Shown piece by piece: positions 34,501 to 39,758 of a stretch of 64,000 bases of DNA; position 1 is the first letter of the stretch; every line of letters begins with the position of its first letter. The notes beneath the pieces are model-generated. The model searched no databases and had not been told where the DNA came from. It saw only the letters and a list, made by a program, of their open reading frames with translations. The position numbers were made by a program, and so were the translations under genes. Source of the stretch: Beta vulgaris subsp. vulgaris. Its lineage: Eukaryota; Streptophyta; Magnoliopsida; Caryophyllales; Amaranthaceae. The DNA is taken from positions 37,231,077 through 37,295,076 of the forward strand of contig NC_079209.1 of NCBI RefSeq assembly GCF_026745355.1, in the 5' to 3' direction.

Positions 34501-37076
34501 AATGGTTTTCGTGGCTCTTTCATCAAGCTTATTATCCTTAACATGATAGTAAATTGTACACCCAAAGACTCTAAGTCTCTCGTAATCTGGATGTTCCCTT
34601 GACCACACCTTATGGGGCGTGTCACCATCTAAATAAGAATGCAGTGAATCGATCACAATTAGAGTGCATACACCTTGCCCTCTCTAAGTAGTATACGATT
34701 CATGTTCTTCAACAAACCTTGTCCACTAAGCAATGATAGACACTTTTCTGACAATGCCCAAGGCGCATGTGCCATATCCTCATGCATTCTATTTGGTCTT
34801 TACTTTCACCGATTCCAACTGCTATATCACTTCTTACAATTGTTCCCAAAATATCATAACGATTACCGAGACGAATCCCCTCCATCACTACCAAGGAACC
34901 GCGAACAACTTTTAAAACTCCATTCTACCACCATTTTTCTCCAACAAACCAAGAGAAATAAGGTTCTTCCGCAAATCTGGGATGTGTCTCACATCCTTCA
35001 AGGTTATTATTGTTCCATCATGCATCTTGACTCGGATAGTACCAAATCCATTCGTTTTGCAAGCATGATCATTTCCCATCAAAACGGTGCCACCATCCAA
35101 ACTCTAATAAGTTGTAAACCACATCCTGTTTGGGCACATATGGTGTGATGCTCCCGAATCAAGCATCCAGTTACCAGATATCTCATTGCATTGTTCTGAA
35201 GTGAGTATATCCTTTAAGTCTTATCAGCCTCCCATATACTAGTAGATAAAATTCATATCGTTGAGTGGTTGTTTCTGCAATAGGTAGTTATGTAATGATG
35301 CAAACAAGTCTTCGTAAAAGGTTAATCCTAAAGTCACGTATACGAGCCATTAACATTCCAACTAAGAAAAACATGGACATTGAGGATGATGATTATGTAG
35401 TGTTGGTTCAGTTGATGCTAGCAATTGCATGTCTTAGTTGCAAATAGAAATAAAAAATCCTCTCTCCATTGACTGAGGCAGCTCTACAAGAGAGAAGATA
35501 GTGAATAACCCAAAGTAGCCATCCTAGTTATATAGGTTATACTGTCTTTTATAGGTTTATAAAAGGGGGAAAAATATGACTCATTAAACTATATTGGTGT
35601 TTGCATTGAGGCATACCACTTGTGGAAATTCAGAAGAAAGGACAATTAGCTACTAAATAGATAGCAAGATATAAGGCATTTGTACTTCTGTCGAACTTTT
35701 GCAGTCCAATTACCATGATGATTCTTAGCAAAAATATCATCTCCAGCAATGATATTTCCTATCGATTCATTGGACTAAATTGAATGAAAACATGATTTTC
35801 TTGGCTATAGAAGACATACAACTTAAGAAGTGAATGATAAACAAAAAGGGAAATTGCATTAGGACATGACAAGATGTCATCATCTCATATTAATTCATGC
35901 CAGAATATATAAGAAAAGCACCAGAATAAAGACTCGTAGGGGGAAGCAATAAAGGACTCAGTAATTAACCTTAGATGATGTGGCAACAGCAACAAATTCT
36001 CCATTCACTTCCTCCTCATCAGCAAGAAAACAATTACTCGTTCCAGTGCTACCCACAAAAGAAAGAGTTTGAACACAAGTTCCCAATCTTTTATGATACA
36101 ATTCCATTTTTCCATTACCAGCTACCACCACATATGTAGACAGCTCCGCAATCGAACGGGGAGCACAACCAAACACCAAGCTGCCTCCAACAGGCTGCCC
36201 ATGACTATCCACAATAATTCCCGCATTGTCAACAAGCAACATCACCTTCTTATCTTTCAACAGCAATTTGAGACAAGGAGTAGCAGTCATATCCGGAAGC
36301 GAAAATATCAAACTAACATTCCCTGTAATGCAGGACATTAAACTATATGCATTACCAGTCCCTAAAATTAACGAATCATCAAGCCAAGTCATAGTCTTTA
36401 CACCGTCAATACACATCATTTCCTTCAAAACCCTGAACGATTTACCTTGCCCGTCGACATCTCGATCATGCTTACTCAACTCAACGAACACCAATTTCTT
36501 CCCCATTGCCACCACAAAAAGGCAGGCACCATCATTATTGTATCGGTTCGAGTCCAATTCTGTAACCTTCACCCCATTCGATCTCATCCCGCCCCCTAAC
36601 TTCTTTATAATCCTTCCACCCACACTACTATTACTAAAACCCTCCTCATAAATCCAATCACAACTTCCAGATTCAGAGCTCCATATTCTTCTAGCCACAA
36701 CATTAACACCTTTCAGACTCAACTTTTTCACAGGTTGTAACAACTGAAGATCAACAAGATACAGAAATCCGTCCGAAAGAACTAAAACTCTACCAATTTG
36801 AGCAACAACATAAATAGAATTAATAGCAGACTGACTTATTGATACTAATCGCACAAACTTTACCTTGTTCCGATCATCAGAATCCGCTTTTAGGGTTAAC
36901 AGAACGAGAACTCCGGAATCAGTGCCGGCGTAAATTCCAAGTTGAGTATTGGAGAGAGTGGCAATGGCGAGGCAGCTGAAGGAATGTTGAGAGGAGAGAG
37001 AAATTGATGAGAGGTCAAAGTGTGCAAAAGACTCCAAAACTGTCCTCGATGTTGAGGATTCCAGTTTTTTCGCCAT
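5024..37076 (-). CDS. VPS3: VPS3-like CORVET tethering subunit (TGFBRAP1/Vps39 family), 14 exons
   Basis: Fourteen exons joined through GT-AG introns give one uninterrupted frame of 2994 bp, 997 residues, close to the length I recall for plant VPS3. The family acts on endosomal membranes in the CORVET complex, tethering Rab5-type early endosomes and serving vacuolar transport. Residues about 40-310 (exon 1) form a CNH-type beta-propeller; exons 2-11 give the alpha-helical clathrin-repeat-like stalk (for example [53 protein letters not shown]). The C-terminus is the Vps39_2-type zinc module: Cys943, Cys946, Cys965 and Cys968 in a C-x2-C-x18-C-x2-C pattern, then the tail KPGWLVSR. The N-terminus (MAKK) chooses the ATG at 37076; an ATG 12 codons upstream in frame lacks family support. 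Vps39 itself is less likely because of the N-terminus and tail. Function is inferred from family resemblance. Confidence 0.92.
5419..5472. repeat. (TA)n microsatellite
   Basis: About 54 bp of TA repeats with one phase break (TATTATA) in the middle, inside VPS3 intron 13. Confidence 0.95.
7323..7924 (-). mobile_element. Truncated copia element: 5' LTR, primer site and part of gag
   Basis: On the minus strand an LTR (7713-7924, 212 bp, ends TGTAGAATTG/AACTCCTACA) is followed by TTTGGTACCAGAGCC (7698-7712), a Met-tRNA-type primer-binding site. Gag coding follows: ORF 7447-7653 with [20 protein letters not shown] and [12 protein letters not shown], then in another frame [15 protein letters not shown]. 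The stop at 7447 and the frame change make it dead. Everything after Gag is missing, so only the first 0.6 kb of an element is kept in VPS3 intron 13, same orientation as the gene. Confidence 0.75.
7713..7924 (-). repeat. LTR of the truncated copia element
   Basis: TG...CA ends with an inverted TGTAG/CTACA, 212 bp, next to a primer-binding site at 7698-7712. No second copy was seen in the intron. Confidence 0.7.
8500..8998 (+). mobile_element. LINE 3' fragment (zf-RVT domain)
   Basis: The frame at 8518-8715 contains [24 protein letters not shown], here cut into C-x-P, SHVFLHC and HLW motifs, which match the C-terminal zinc-binding region (zf-RVT) after reverse transcriptase in plant L1-type LINEs. 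Downstream translation is split by stops at about 8713 and by frame changes. The unit ends in an A-rich stretch near 8998, as expected for the 3' end. It lies antisense to VPS3 in intron 13. Confidence 0.65.
9186..9356 (-). CDS. VPS3: VPS3 exon 13 (zinc module, first three cysteines)
   Basis: 171 bp, 57 codons. Encodes [20 protein letters not shown], then [20 protein letters not shown] and DDSIVCYK. It holds Cys943, Cys946 and Cys965; the fourth zinc ligand is the first codon of exon 14, so a 4-kb intron splits the zinc site. Acceptor TGTTTCCAG, donor GTTGGTAT. Confidence 0.95.
9553..9845. mobile_element. Inverted-repeat MITE, superfamily unassigned
   Basis: The left end TTGGAAATTTTGACATAAAT and the right end, read in reverse complement, TTAGGAAATATTGACATGAA are clearly related over about 40 bp. 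The interior has repeated AATCCCAACTTT-like words. No clean target duplication was found, so the exact ends are approximate. Confidence 0.6.
10634..10892. mobile_element. Stowaway MITE (Tc1/mariner)
   Basis: 259 bp with terminal inverted repeats CTACCTCCGTTTCATATTAA and its complement TTAATATGAAACGGAGGTAG, extended to about 30 bp (ATAGTTACACTT). TA dinucleotides at 10632-10633 and 10893-10894 are the expected target duplication. It sits in VPS3 intron 12. Confidence 0.92.
10976..11002. repeat. (GT)n tract
   Basis: A GTGTGT run inside a longer alternating purine-pyrimidine stretch (CACGCACGCACACACTTG ... GCGGGCGCGCACG), a possible Z-DNA former. Confidence 0.85.
12396..12485 (-). CDS. VPS3: VPS3 exon 12
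   Basis: 90 bp, 30 codons, phase 0. Encodes [20 protein letters not shown] and [10 protein letters not shown]. Acceptor CTCGTGCAG, donor GTATGTTT. Confidence 0.95.
12587..12698 (-). CDS. VPS3: VPS3 exon 11
   Basis: 112 bp. Completes Gln and continues [20 protein letters not shown], then [17 protein letters not shown]. Acceptor GACATCAG, donor GTATTTGA. Confidence 0.95.
12802..12870 (-). CDS. VPS3: VPS3 exon 10
   Basis: 69 bp, after a 5.2-kb intron. Two AG acceptors are near; the one in TTATCAG (12871-12872) restores [16 protein letters not shown], whereas the one 14 bases upstream breaks the family sequence. Ends at GRPDAYM plus CA, before donor GTCAGTTT. Confidence 0.9.
13480..13840 (+). 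mobile_element. Helitron relative, 5' end expanded into (TA)n
   Basis: After the TA tract the sequence ATTATTAAAACGTATGGGCA parallels the start of the Helitron at 29491 (TCTATATATATTATTAAACC). The body shares the CATGTCACCCCACCTCATA and GTCAAGATCTTACCACCAAG words with that element. No CTAG end with hairpin is seen before the next Helitron starts at 13841. Confidence 0.55.
13482..13542. repeat. (TA)n microsatellite
   Basis: About 60 bp of uninterrupted TA at the 5' side of the Helitron-like sequence. Confidence 0.95.
13841..14340 (+). mobile_element. Non-autonomous Helitron, 500 bp
   Basis: Starts TCTATTATTATTATCTAAAC after an A and ends CCCAAACACTAG before a T, the A^T insertion rule, 5'-TC and 3'-CTAG ends of Helitrons. 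A weak GGC...GCC stem precedes the end. It shares internal sequence with the elements at 13480 and 29491, including a tRNA-like stretch (about 14171-14245, read on the minus strand). Confidence 0.7.
14881..15016 (+). repeat. 60-bp GT-rich tandem repeat, about 2.3 copies
   Basis: 14881-14940 and 14941-15000 align base for base at a 60-bp offset with few changes (shared TGTGGTGGTTTT and GGGGTGAGGTTTC), and a third partial copy begins at 15001. It is embedded in a wider GGTGGT-rich region (14800-15210). Confidence 0.85.
15430..16051 (+). pseudogene. Unidentified coding-like fragment in VPS3 intron 9
   Basis: Two successive frames on the plus strand have protein-like composition. The first (about 15487-15720) includes [20 protein letters not shown] and [20 protein letters not shown] and ends at TAA. 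The second (about 15722-16051) is in another frame and includes [40 protein letters not shown] and [21 protein letters not shown] recognise no family. The pair looks like a captured or retroposed gene piece with a frameshift or a retained intron. Chance is possible but the composition is unlike the neighbouring AT-rich intron. Confidence 0.35.
17670..17745. repeat. CG/CA alternating tract
   Basis: CACGCGCGCACGCGCAACGC followed by CACCC and (CA)n; alternating purine-pyrimidine sequence in intron 9. Confidence 0.8.
18059..18114 (-). CDS. VPS3: VPS3 exon 9
   Basis: 56 bp. Acceptor GCCATGGCAG, donor GTGAGTAT. Encodes [18 protein letters not shown] plus two bases. The segment is a family landmark and places this microexon between exons 8 and 10. 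Confidence 0.92.
18424..18709 (-). CDS. VPS3: VPS3 exon 8
   Basis: 286 bp. Begins (R)[20 protein letters not shown] and includes [20 protein letters not shown] and [10 protein letters not shown]. Acceptor TTTGTACAG, donor GTAACATC. Confidence 0.94.
18710..20430 (-). other. VPS3 intron 7, 1.7 kb
   Basis: No gene or recognisable transposon seen. A 14-base C homopolymer lies near 20186. Confidence 0.7.
20431..20479 (-). CDS. VPS3: VPS3 exon 7
   Basis: 49 bp between acceptor TTTTGCAG and donor GTAAAAGG. Together with the carried base it gives [16 protein letters not shown]; the last two bases form Arg with exon 8. The fit of phase on both sides supports this very small exon. Confidence 0.9.
20480..22259 (-). 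other. VPS3 intron 6, 1.8 kb
   Basis: Contains the Harbinger-type MITE at 20549-20909 and, from about 21540, CTCCGTTCC and TCCCATATTAAAGTTCTCAT words resembling Stowaway ends, without a convincing partner. Confidence 0.75.
20549..20909. mobile_element. PIF/Harbinger (Tourist-like) MITE with foldback ends
   Basis: 361 bp. The left end GGCTCCGTTTGGTAGGGCGT is perfectly complementary to the right end ACGCCCTACCAAACGGAGCC, extended by TAAAA. TTA at 20546-20548 and 20910-20912 is the 3-bp target duplication of PIF/Harbinger. Internal GGAAAA/TTTTCC blocks make much of it self-complementary. Confidence 0.9.
22260..22332 (-). CDS. VPS3: VPS3 exon 6
   Basis: 73 bp, too short for a long-ORF search. 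Acceptor TTGTCTAG, donor GTAAGCTT. Encodes [20 protein letters not shown] and PLPP, with one base left over. Confidence 0.9.
22406..22678 (-). CDS. VPS3: VPS3 exon 5
   Basis: 273 bp, 91 codons, phase 0 at both ends. Starts [20 protein letters not shown] and contains [17 protein letters not shown]; ends ESILQHLGW before donor GTATGTGA. Confidence 0.95.
22679..24176 (-). other. VPS3 intron 4, 1.5 kb
   Basis: Holds a single Stowaway end (23692-23740) and an A-tract near 23876; otherwise nothing recognised. Confidence 0.75.
23692..23740. mobile_element. Stowaway MITE end fragment
   Basis: TACTCCCCCTGTTTCAAAAT followed by AATAGTTATACTTTGAC matches a Stowaway terminal repeat, related to the intact copy at 10634. 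No opposite end was found, so it is truncated. Confidence 0.55.
24177..24318 (-). CDS. VPS3: VPS3 exon 4
   Basis: 142 bp. Acceptor CTTTTTCAG, donor GTACGTAA. Encodes [15 protein letters not shown], then the signature [16 protein letters not shown] and [13 protein letters not shown]. Ends in phase 0. Confidence 0.95.
24319..25982 (-). other. VPS3 intron 3, 1.7 kb
   Basis: Contains a strongly pyrimidine-rich plus-strand stretch (24910-25160); the open frames there are a by-product of that composition. No gene seen. Confidence 0.7.
25983..26179 (-). CDS. VPS3: VPS3 exon 3
   Basis: 197 bp. Acceptor GCGGTGTACC...CCGCAG is directly followed by [20 protein letters not shown], which completes the [13 protein letters not shown] segment. 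It ends in [10 protein letters not shown] plus two bases (AG) that pair with the first base of exon 4. Confidence 0.95.
26715..27350 (+). repeat. Tandem duplication of about 210 bp, second copy interrupted
   Basis: Copy 1 (26715-26925) runs from TTATGAGTGGATAAAACT through GTGCACATTCAAATAATAG to the CCTTCCACCCCTTAC region. Copy 2 repeats the same order from 26931 (TTATAAGTGGGTAAAACT) to 27005, then resumes at 27224 (GTGCACATTCAACTAGTAG) to about 27345. The gap is filled by the MITE at 27008-27221. Confidence 0.75.
27008..27221. mobile_element. Stowaway MITE
   Basis: 214 bp, left end CTCCCTCTTATCCCCTTTTG and right end ATAAATGAGGACAAAGAGAG, imperfect inverted repeats, with TA at 27006-27007 and 27222-27223. 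Comparison with the other copy of the duplication supports an empty site there. Confidence 0.8.
27817..28092 (-). CDS. VPS3: VPS3 exon 2
   Basis: 276 bp, residues 370-461, acceptor TTTGGCAG and donor GTAAACAT. It begins [20 protein letters not shown] and contains the strongly conserved [19 protein letters not shown] and RDPNRWSLL segments. Phase 0 at both ends. Confidence 0.95.
28243..28742 (-). mobile_element. Non-autonomous Helitron, 500 bp
   Basis: Read on the minus strand it starts TTTCTATTATATAAGGGAAG after an A (the paralogue at 29327 has TCTC here, so the TC start carries one change). It ends AAAAAATTCTAG before a T, preceded by the GC-rich hairpin GCACGCATCGCGCGC. The hairpin and the CTAG|T end are Helitron hallmarks; the same hairpin core recurs at 37826. 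Confidence 0.72.
29240..29327 (-). mobile_element. Second Helitron 5' end of the same family
   Basis: The minus strand from 29327 reads TCTCTATTATATAAGGGAAG, preceded by A, and continues GGGGGGAGCAATGGTGTCCCC as at 28742. No CTAG end with hairpin was located for it left of this point apart from that of the inner element, so it may be the outer element into which the other inserted. Confidence 0.55.
29491..29817 (+). mobile_element. Non-autonomous Helitron, 327 bp
   Basis: Starts TCTATATATATTATTAAACC after A (29490) and ends GGGGCCCAACTAG before T (29818), with a GC-rich imperfect stem just before the end. Related to the elements at 13480 and 13841. A tRNA-like segment (about 29672-29732 on the minus strand) carries TAGTGGTAAGATCTTGACAT and GGTTCGAGACC. 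Confidence 0.78.
30221..30728 (+). repeat. Diverged tandem duplication, about 250-bp unit
   Basis: Copy 1 (30221-30478) and copy 2 (30491-30728) share ATCATGAAGCAAT, CACCATCAAATTGT, TTCATC, ATACAACAAATCCC, AAGGCAACGATAA and AAAGAGAAGGT in the same order. A 137-codon open frame across both is explained by the duplication and has no family resemblance. Confidence 0.75.
31989..32384 (-). repeat. 3' LTR of the intron-1 copia element
   Basis: On the minus strand it runs from TGAGAATATATAG to CGATCTCTAACA, TG...CA ends, preceded by a purine-rich GAGGTGGAGAA (about 32388-32398) that fits a polypurine tract. Confidence 0.6.
32560..34110 (-). pseudogene. copia reverse transcriptase and RNase H remnants
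   Basis: Short matches in shifting frames: an acidic linker then [12 protein letters not shown] sequence near 34000, and at the end [13 protein letters not shown] near 32690 and [19 protein letters not shown] near 32600, which are the conserved copia RNase H C-terminus. No continuous frame remains. Confidence 0.75.
34110..34700 (-). pseudogene. copia integrase C-terminus and linker
   Basis: Includes [38 protein letters not shown] and, in another frame, [19 protein letters not shown] and [11 protein letters not shown]. These follow the integrase core in copia; the core itself with its D-D-E residues is not present, so a deletion joins the pre-integrase zinc region to this segment. Confidence 0.8.
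34700..35230 (-). pseudogene. copia protease and pre-integrase region
   Basis: [18 protein letters not shown] (protease active site DSGA, near 35160) followed after a stop by [20 protein letters not shown] and [17 protein letters not shown], then IWHMRLGH. Frames are interrupted near 35105 and 34909. Confidence 0.82.
35970..37076 (-). CDS. VPS3: VPS3 exon 1 (start codon, CNH domain)
   Basis: 1107 bp, residues 1-369, ending ATSSK in phase 0 before donor GTTAATTA. It carries the CNH-like propeller, with [39 protein letters not shown] and KGVNVVARR among the recognisable segments. The intron that follows is 7.9 kb. Confidence 0.93.
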
Positions 37077-37225
37077 TACAGAAGCTCTCAAGAACTGCCA
37101 GCGACAAATCACAGCGCGTTACTTTTTTTTTTCTTTTTCCCTCTACAGACTATAACGACATGCTTAGTCATAAAAACCAAATAAATGGTTCATTTCTCCT
37201 TCTACTCCCCATCATTTTCACATGT

Positions 37226-37261
37226 CAATTTCAATTTCAATTTCAATTTCAATTTCAATTT
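37226..37261. repeat. (CAATTT)6 hexanucleotide repeat
   Basis: Six exact copies, 36 bp, starting 150 bp upstream of the VPS3 start codon; it could lie in the 5' UTR or core promoter. Confidence 0.95.
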
Positions 37262-37382
37262 CATAATTAAGTATTGTAATTATAAATTCGTAATTATTAA
37301 TTTATATTATATAATAATTATCAGCGACTAATTAATTATTAGATTTTAAAAATTAATATTTTTAAAAAAGAAACAACAATAG

Positions 37383-37851
37383 TTTGGTGTCCCCTTTGAA
37401 AATATTTTTTAACCATTCATTCAATAAAAATACTTATTAAGATTTTGAGATTTTCTACAATCATAGCCCTTCCTAATTTAAAATATGTATATCACAAGAG
37501 GTTCAAAGTAGCTAAAATAAACTTTCATTAAAATATGTGTAGTGAAAGAAAAAGTTTATGATTGAAGAACAAATTAATATAACTAAAGAAATAAATTACA
37601 AAAGCAAAGACATAAAATTTTAATTTTACCTAAACTTTAAAATGCAATACCAACCTCCATTAACAAGTAATAAAGATACCAAAAAAATAACTTCTTCATC
37701 AACTAATTTTTATATTTTGTATTTATACCACACGATATTTAATTATAATTAATAATGATTATAAATTACATTTTTCAAAATTACATTTAGATATAATTAA
37801 ATAATAATTGATAAAATAATCCATGCACGCATCGCGTGTAGAGAAGGCTAG
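37383..37851 (+). mobile_element. Helitron, 5' truncated
   Basis: Ends GTAGAGAAGGCTAG before T, preceded by the perfect stem CACGC-ATC-GCGTG (37826-37838). The hairpin core GCACGCATCGCG and the GGTGTCCCC word near the left edge link it to the Helitron at 28243. No TCTCTATTATATAAGG start is present. Confidence 0.65.
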
Positions 37852-38948
37852 TTAAAATAAAAACAAGACATGCAAATCAAATATCACCTTAAAACAAAAC
37901 ACCAAAATGGACAATATTCCAATATTTTAGTTCACGCTTCTCCCGAACATTGCTCATATACATGTTAGATCAAATCGTCTTTCAAGGACAAATGAGTTTG
38001 TTGATATTCGATTTGTACTTTTGATGTCGCACTTCGCTCGTTATAATATTCAAAGTGACCTTCTTCCTCTGCTTTGTTTGTCCTAGCAGAACGACATAGA
38101 AGTTTGTATGCATCGAATGTATTCATGTGATTTGGTACGTTTTCCGTTCTTCTTCAACTATCATATAGTGCATAATTATACACACTAACATAAACTTATG
38201 AAGTATGGTGACATCCAAAGTAAGGGATAGCATTCGGATAATAGCAAAGCAAGATTGTTATAGTTTAATAAGTTATTAATATTTAATATTCATCTGATAG
38301 TATATAAATTTAGTAAGGCTATAGAAACTCGAATCATAGACCTTCTCGATAAAACAAATCAAACATATTATTCTCAAAAAGATTTGAACTGTTTCAAAGA
38401 CCCAATATGCATGCTTTCTTTTTGTTTTGCATTGAGCACTTTCACTAACTTATACTATCTTTATATGCATGCTTTGCTTGCACGATATTTTTTGCTTATT
38501 GTTGTTATTCAGTCATGAAATAACATAAAATTGGTTGTTTGATTATAATTATAATGGAATCTTTATCATAGACACATGTTATTCCACTCACTTTAAGTGT
38601 AATTTTAAGAATGATTACGTTCATTTTCGATTTTAAATATTGCATTGATTTATATTATTTTTTAAAGAAATTGCACTATCATAACATCTTTTGTAAAATT
38701 ATAGGTGTCTTTTTCTCTTTGCATTATGTACATTTTTTTATATTGACGATTATTTTATAATCAAAAGTGTGAATTTTTTAGCATTGCCTTTTAAAGACTA
38801 TTATGTATTTGCAGTTATGAGTAATACTCATTCTTTTGAAAAAAAATTTACTACTTATGTTTAGACCTGGCGAAGTTGGTCCTAATCAGAAAATTCGATA
38901 CAAAATATCTGGTACGTGGCATGATCTAGGTCCGAACCAGACGGTTCG

Positions 38949-39038
38949 TGTAACACCCCGACAATTCTCTATTTTTCAATATACCTTTTTTAATATAAAA
39001 CTTAGAAAATTATCAAAGCATTATCGCCCTTGTGATAA
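38949..39038 (+). repeat. 5' edge of an old gypsy-type LTR
   Basis: TGTAACACCCCGACAATTCT has the TGTAACACCCC start typical of the gypsy LTRs in this window. It is cut off after 90 bp by the next LTR start. Confidence 0.5.
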
Positions 39039-39498
39039 TGTAATCCCCCGTAAATTTATGAATTTTATAAATATATTTTAATGTATAATTATTTATATTT
39101 AAGTATATTTTAGTATTTAATTGATTTATTCTTCAAAGTTTTACTATTTGAAAGTCAAAGAAATTATTTTAATTATTCAAAGAAGTCAAATATTTTATTA
39201 AGTTATGCTTTGAAAAATATTTGATAACGTTTGAAACGTTTTTGGATTTGGACTCCTAAATAGGTTTGAGGAACCCAAACACTTCTAAAATTGGAAAAGG
39301 ATTTCTAGTTTGAGTCTAATTATCTTTTTCTAAACCCACAAGAGGAACCTATATGAACCCTCATAAACCCCAAAATTTTCCCACACAATTATTTTTTCTG
39401 TCCTCCTTCCTCCCACAATATCGATTCTCCTATTTCTTTTTCTCTCTTCGATTTTCGTCCTAACTCTCCTTCGGCCTTCACTTCTTTGTTTCATCGGC
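39039..39498 (+). repeat. Old LTR fragment A
   Basis: Starts TGTAATCCCCCGTAAATTTA. It shares its first 80 bp, the GAAAGTCAAAG word and the CCCACAAGAGGAACCTATAT region with fragment B, so the two belong to one family. Ends where B begins. Confidence 0.6.
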
Positions 39499-39758
39499 TG
39501 TAATCCCCCGAAATTTATGAATTTTATAAATATATTTTAATGTATAGTTATTTATATTTAAATGTAATTTAGTATCTAAATGATTCATTTCTTTTTAAGT
39601 TGACTATTTGAAAGTCAAAGGTTAAAACACCTTTTGGATTTAAAAAAGTATTTCTAAGTGGGTACGAGGAATCCAAACACTATTTGGATTAGGAAAAGGA
39701 CTCCTAGTTGGGTATGGGGACCCAAATAATAATTTCATTAATCATTAAACTCTATTTG
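39499..39758 (+). repeat. Old LTR fragment B, left part
   Basis: Starts TGTAATCCCCCGAAATTTAT. It is interrupted at ATTTG (39754-39758) by the 21-kb gypsy complex and resumes at 60729. Confidence 0.7.
39754..39758 (+). other. Left target-site duplication ATTTG
   Basis: Directly precedes LTR1 (TGTAATACCCCG) and equals 60729-60733. Confidence 0.92.

Larger units (their letters stand above)
31989..35230 (-). mobile_element. Decayed copia element, 5' truncated, with 3' LTR
   Basis: Read on the minus strand from 35230: protease motif [15 protein letters not shown]-pre-integrase WHMRLGH, integrase C-terminus, linker, reverse transcriptase remnants and the RNase H end [13 protein letters not shown], then a 396-bp LTR (31989-32384). 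LTR, primer site and gag at the 5' side are missing. Most of the integrase core is missing between about 34660 and 34700. Many frameshifts and stops. It lies in VPS3 intron 1 in gene orientation. Confidence 0.85.
28093..35969 (-). other. VPS3 intron 1, 7.9 kb
   Basis: The largest intron. In order along the window: Helitrons (28243-29327, 29491-29817), a tandem duplication (30221-30728), and a decayed copia element (31989-35230). Confidence 0.85.
37077..38948. other. VPS3 upstream region
   Basis: Should contain the VPS3 5' UTR and promoter. I could not fix a TATA box or start site. Includes a (CAATTT)6 repeat and a Helitron 3' part; nothing recognised between 37852 and 38948. Confidence 0.5.

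Noticed and set aside
36226..36651. 141-codon plus-strand frame
   Set aside because: Shadow of VPS3 exon 1 on the opposite strand.
37077..37112. Upstream in-frame ATG for VPS3 (12 extra codons)
   Set aside because: The family start MAK fits the ATG at 37076; the extra residues have no support.
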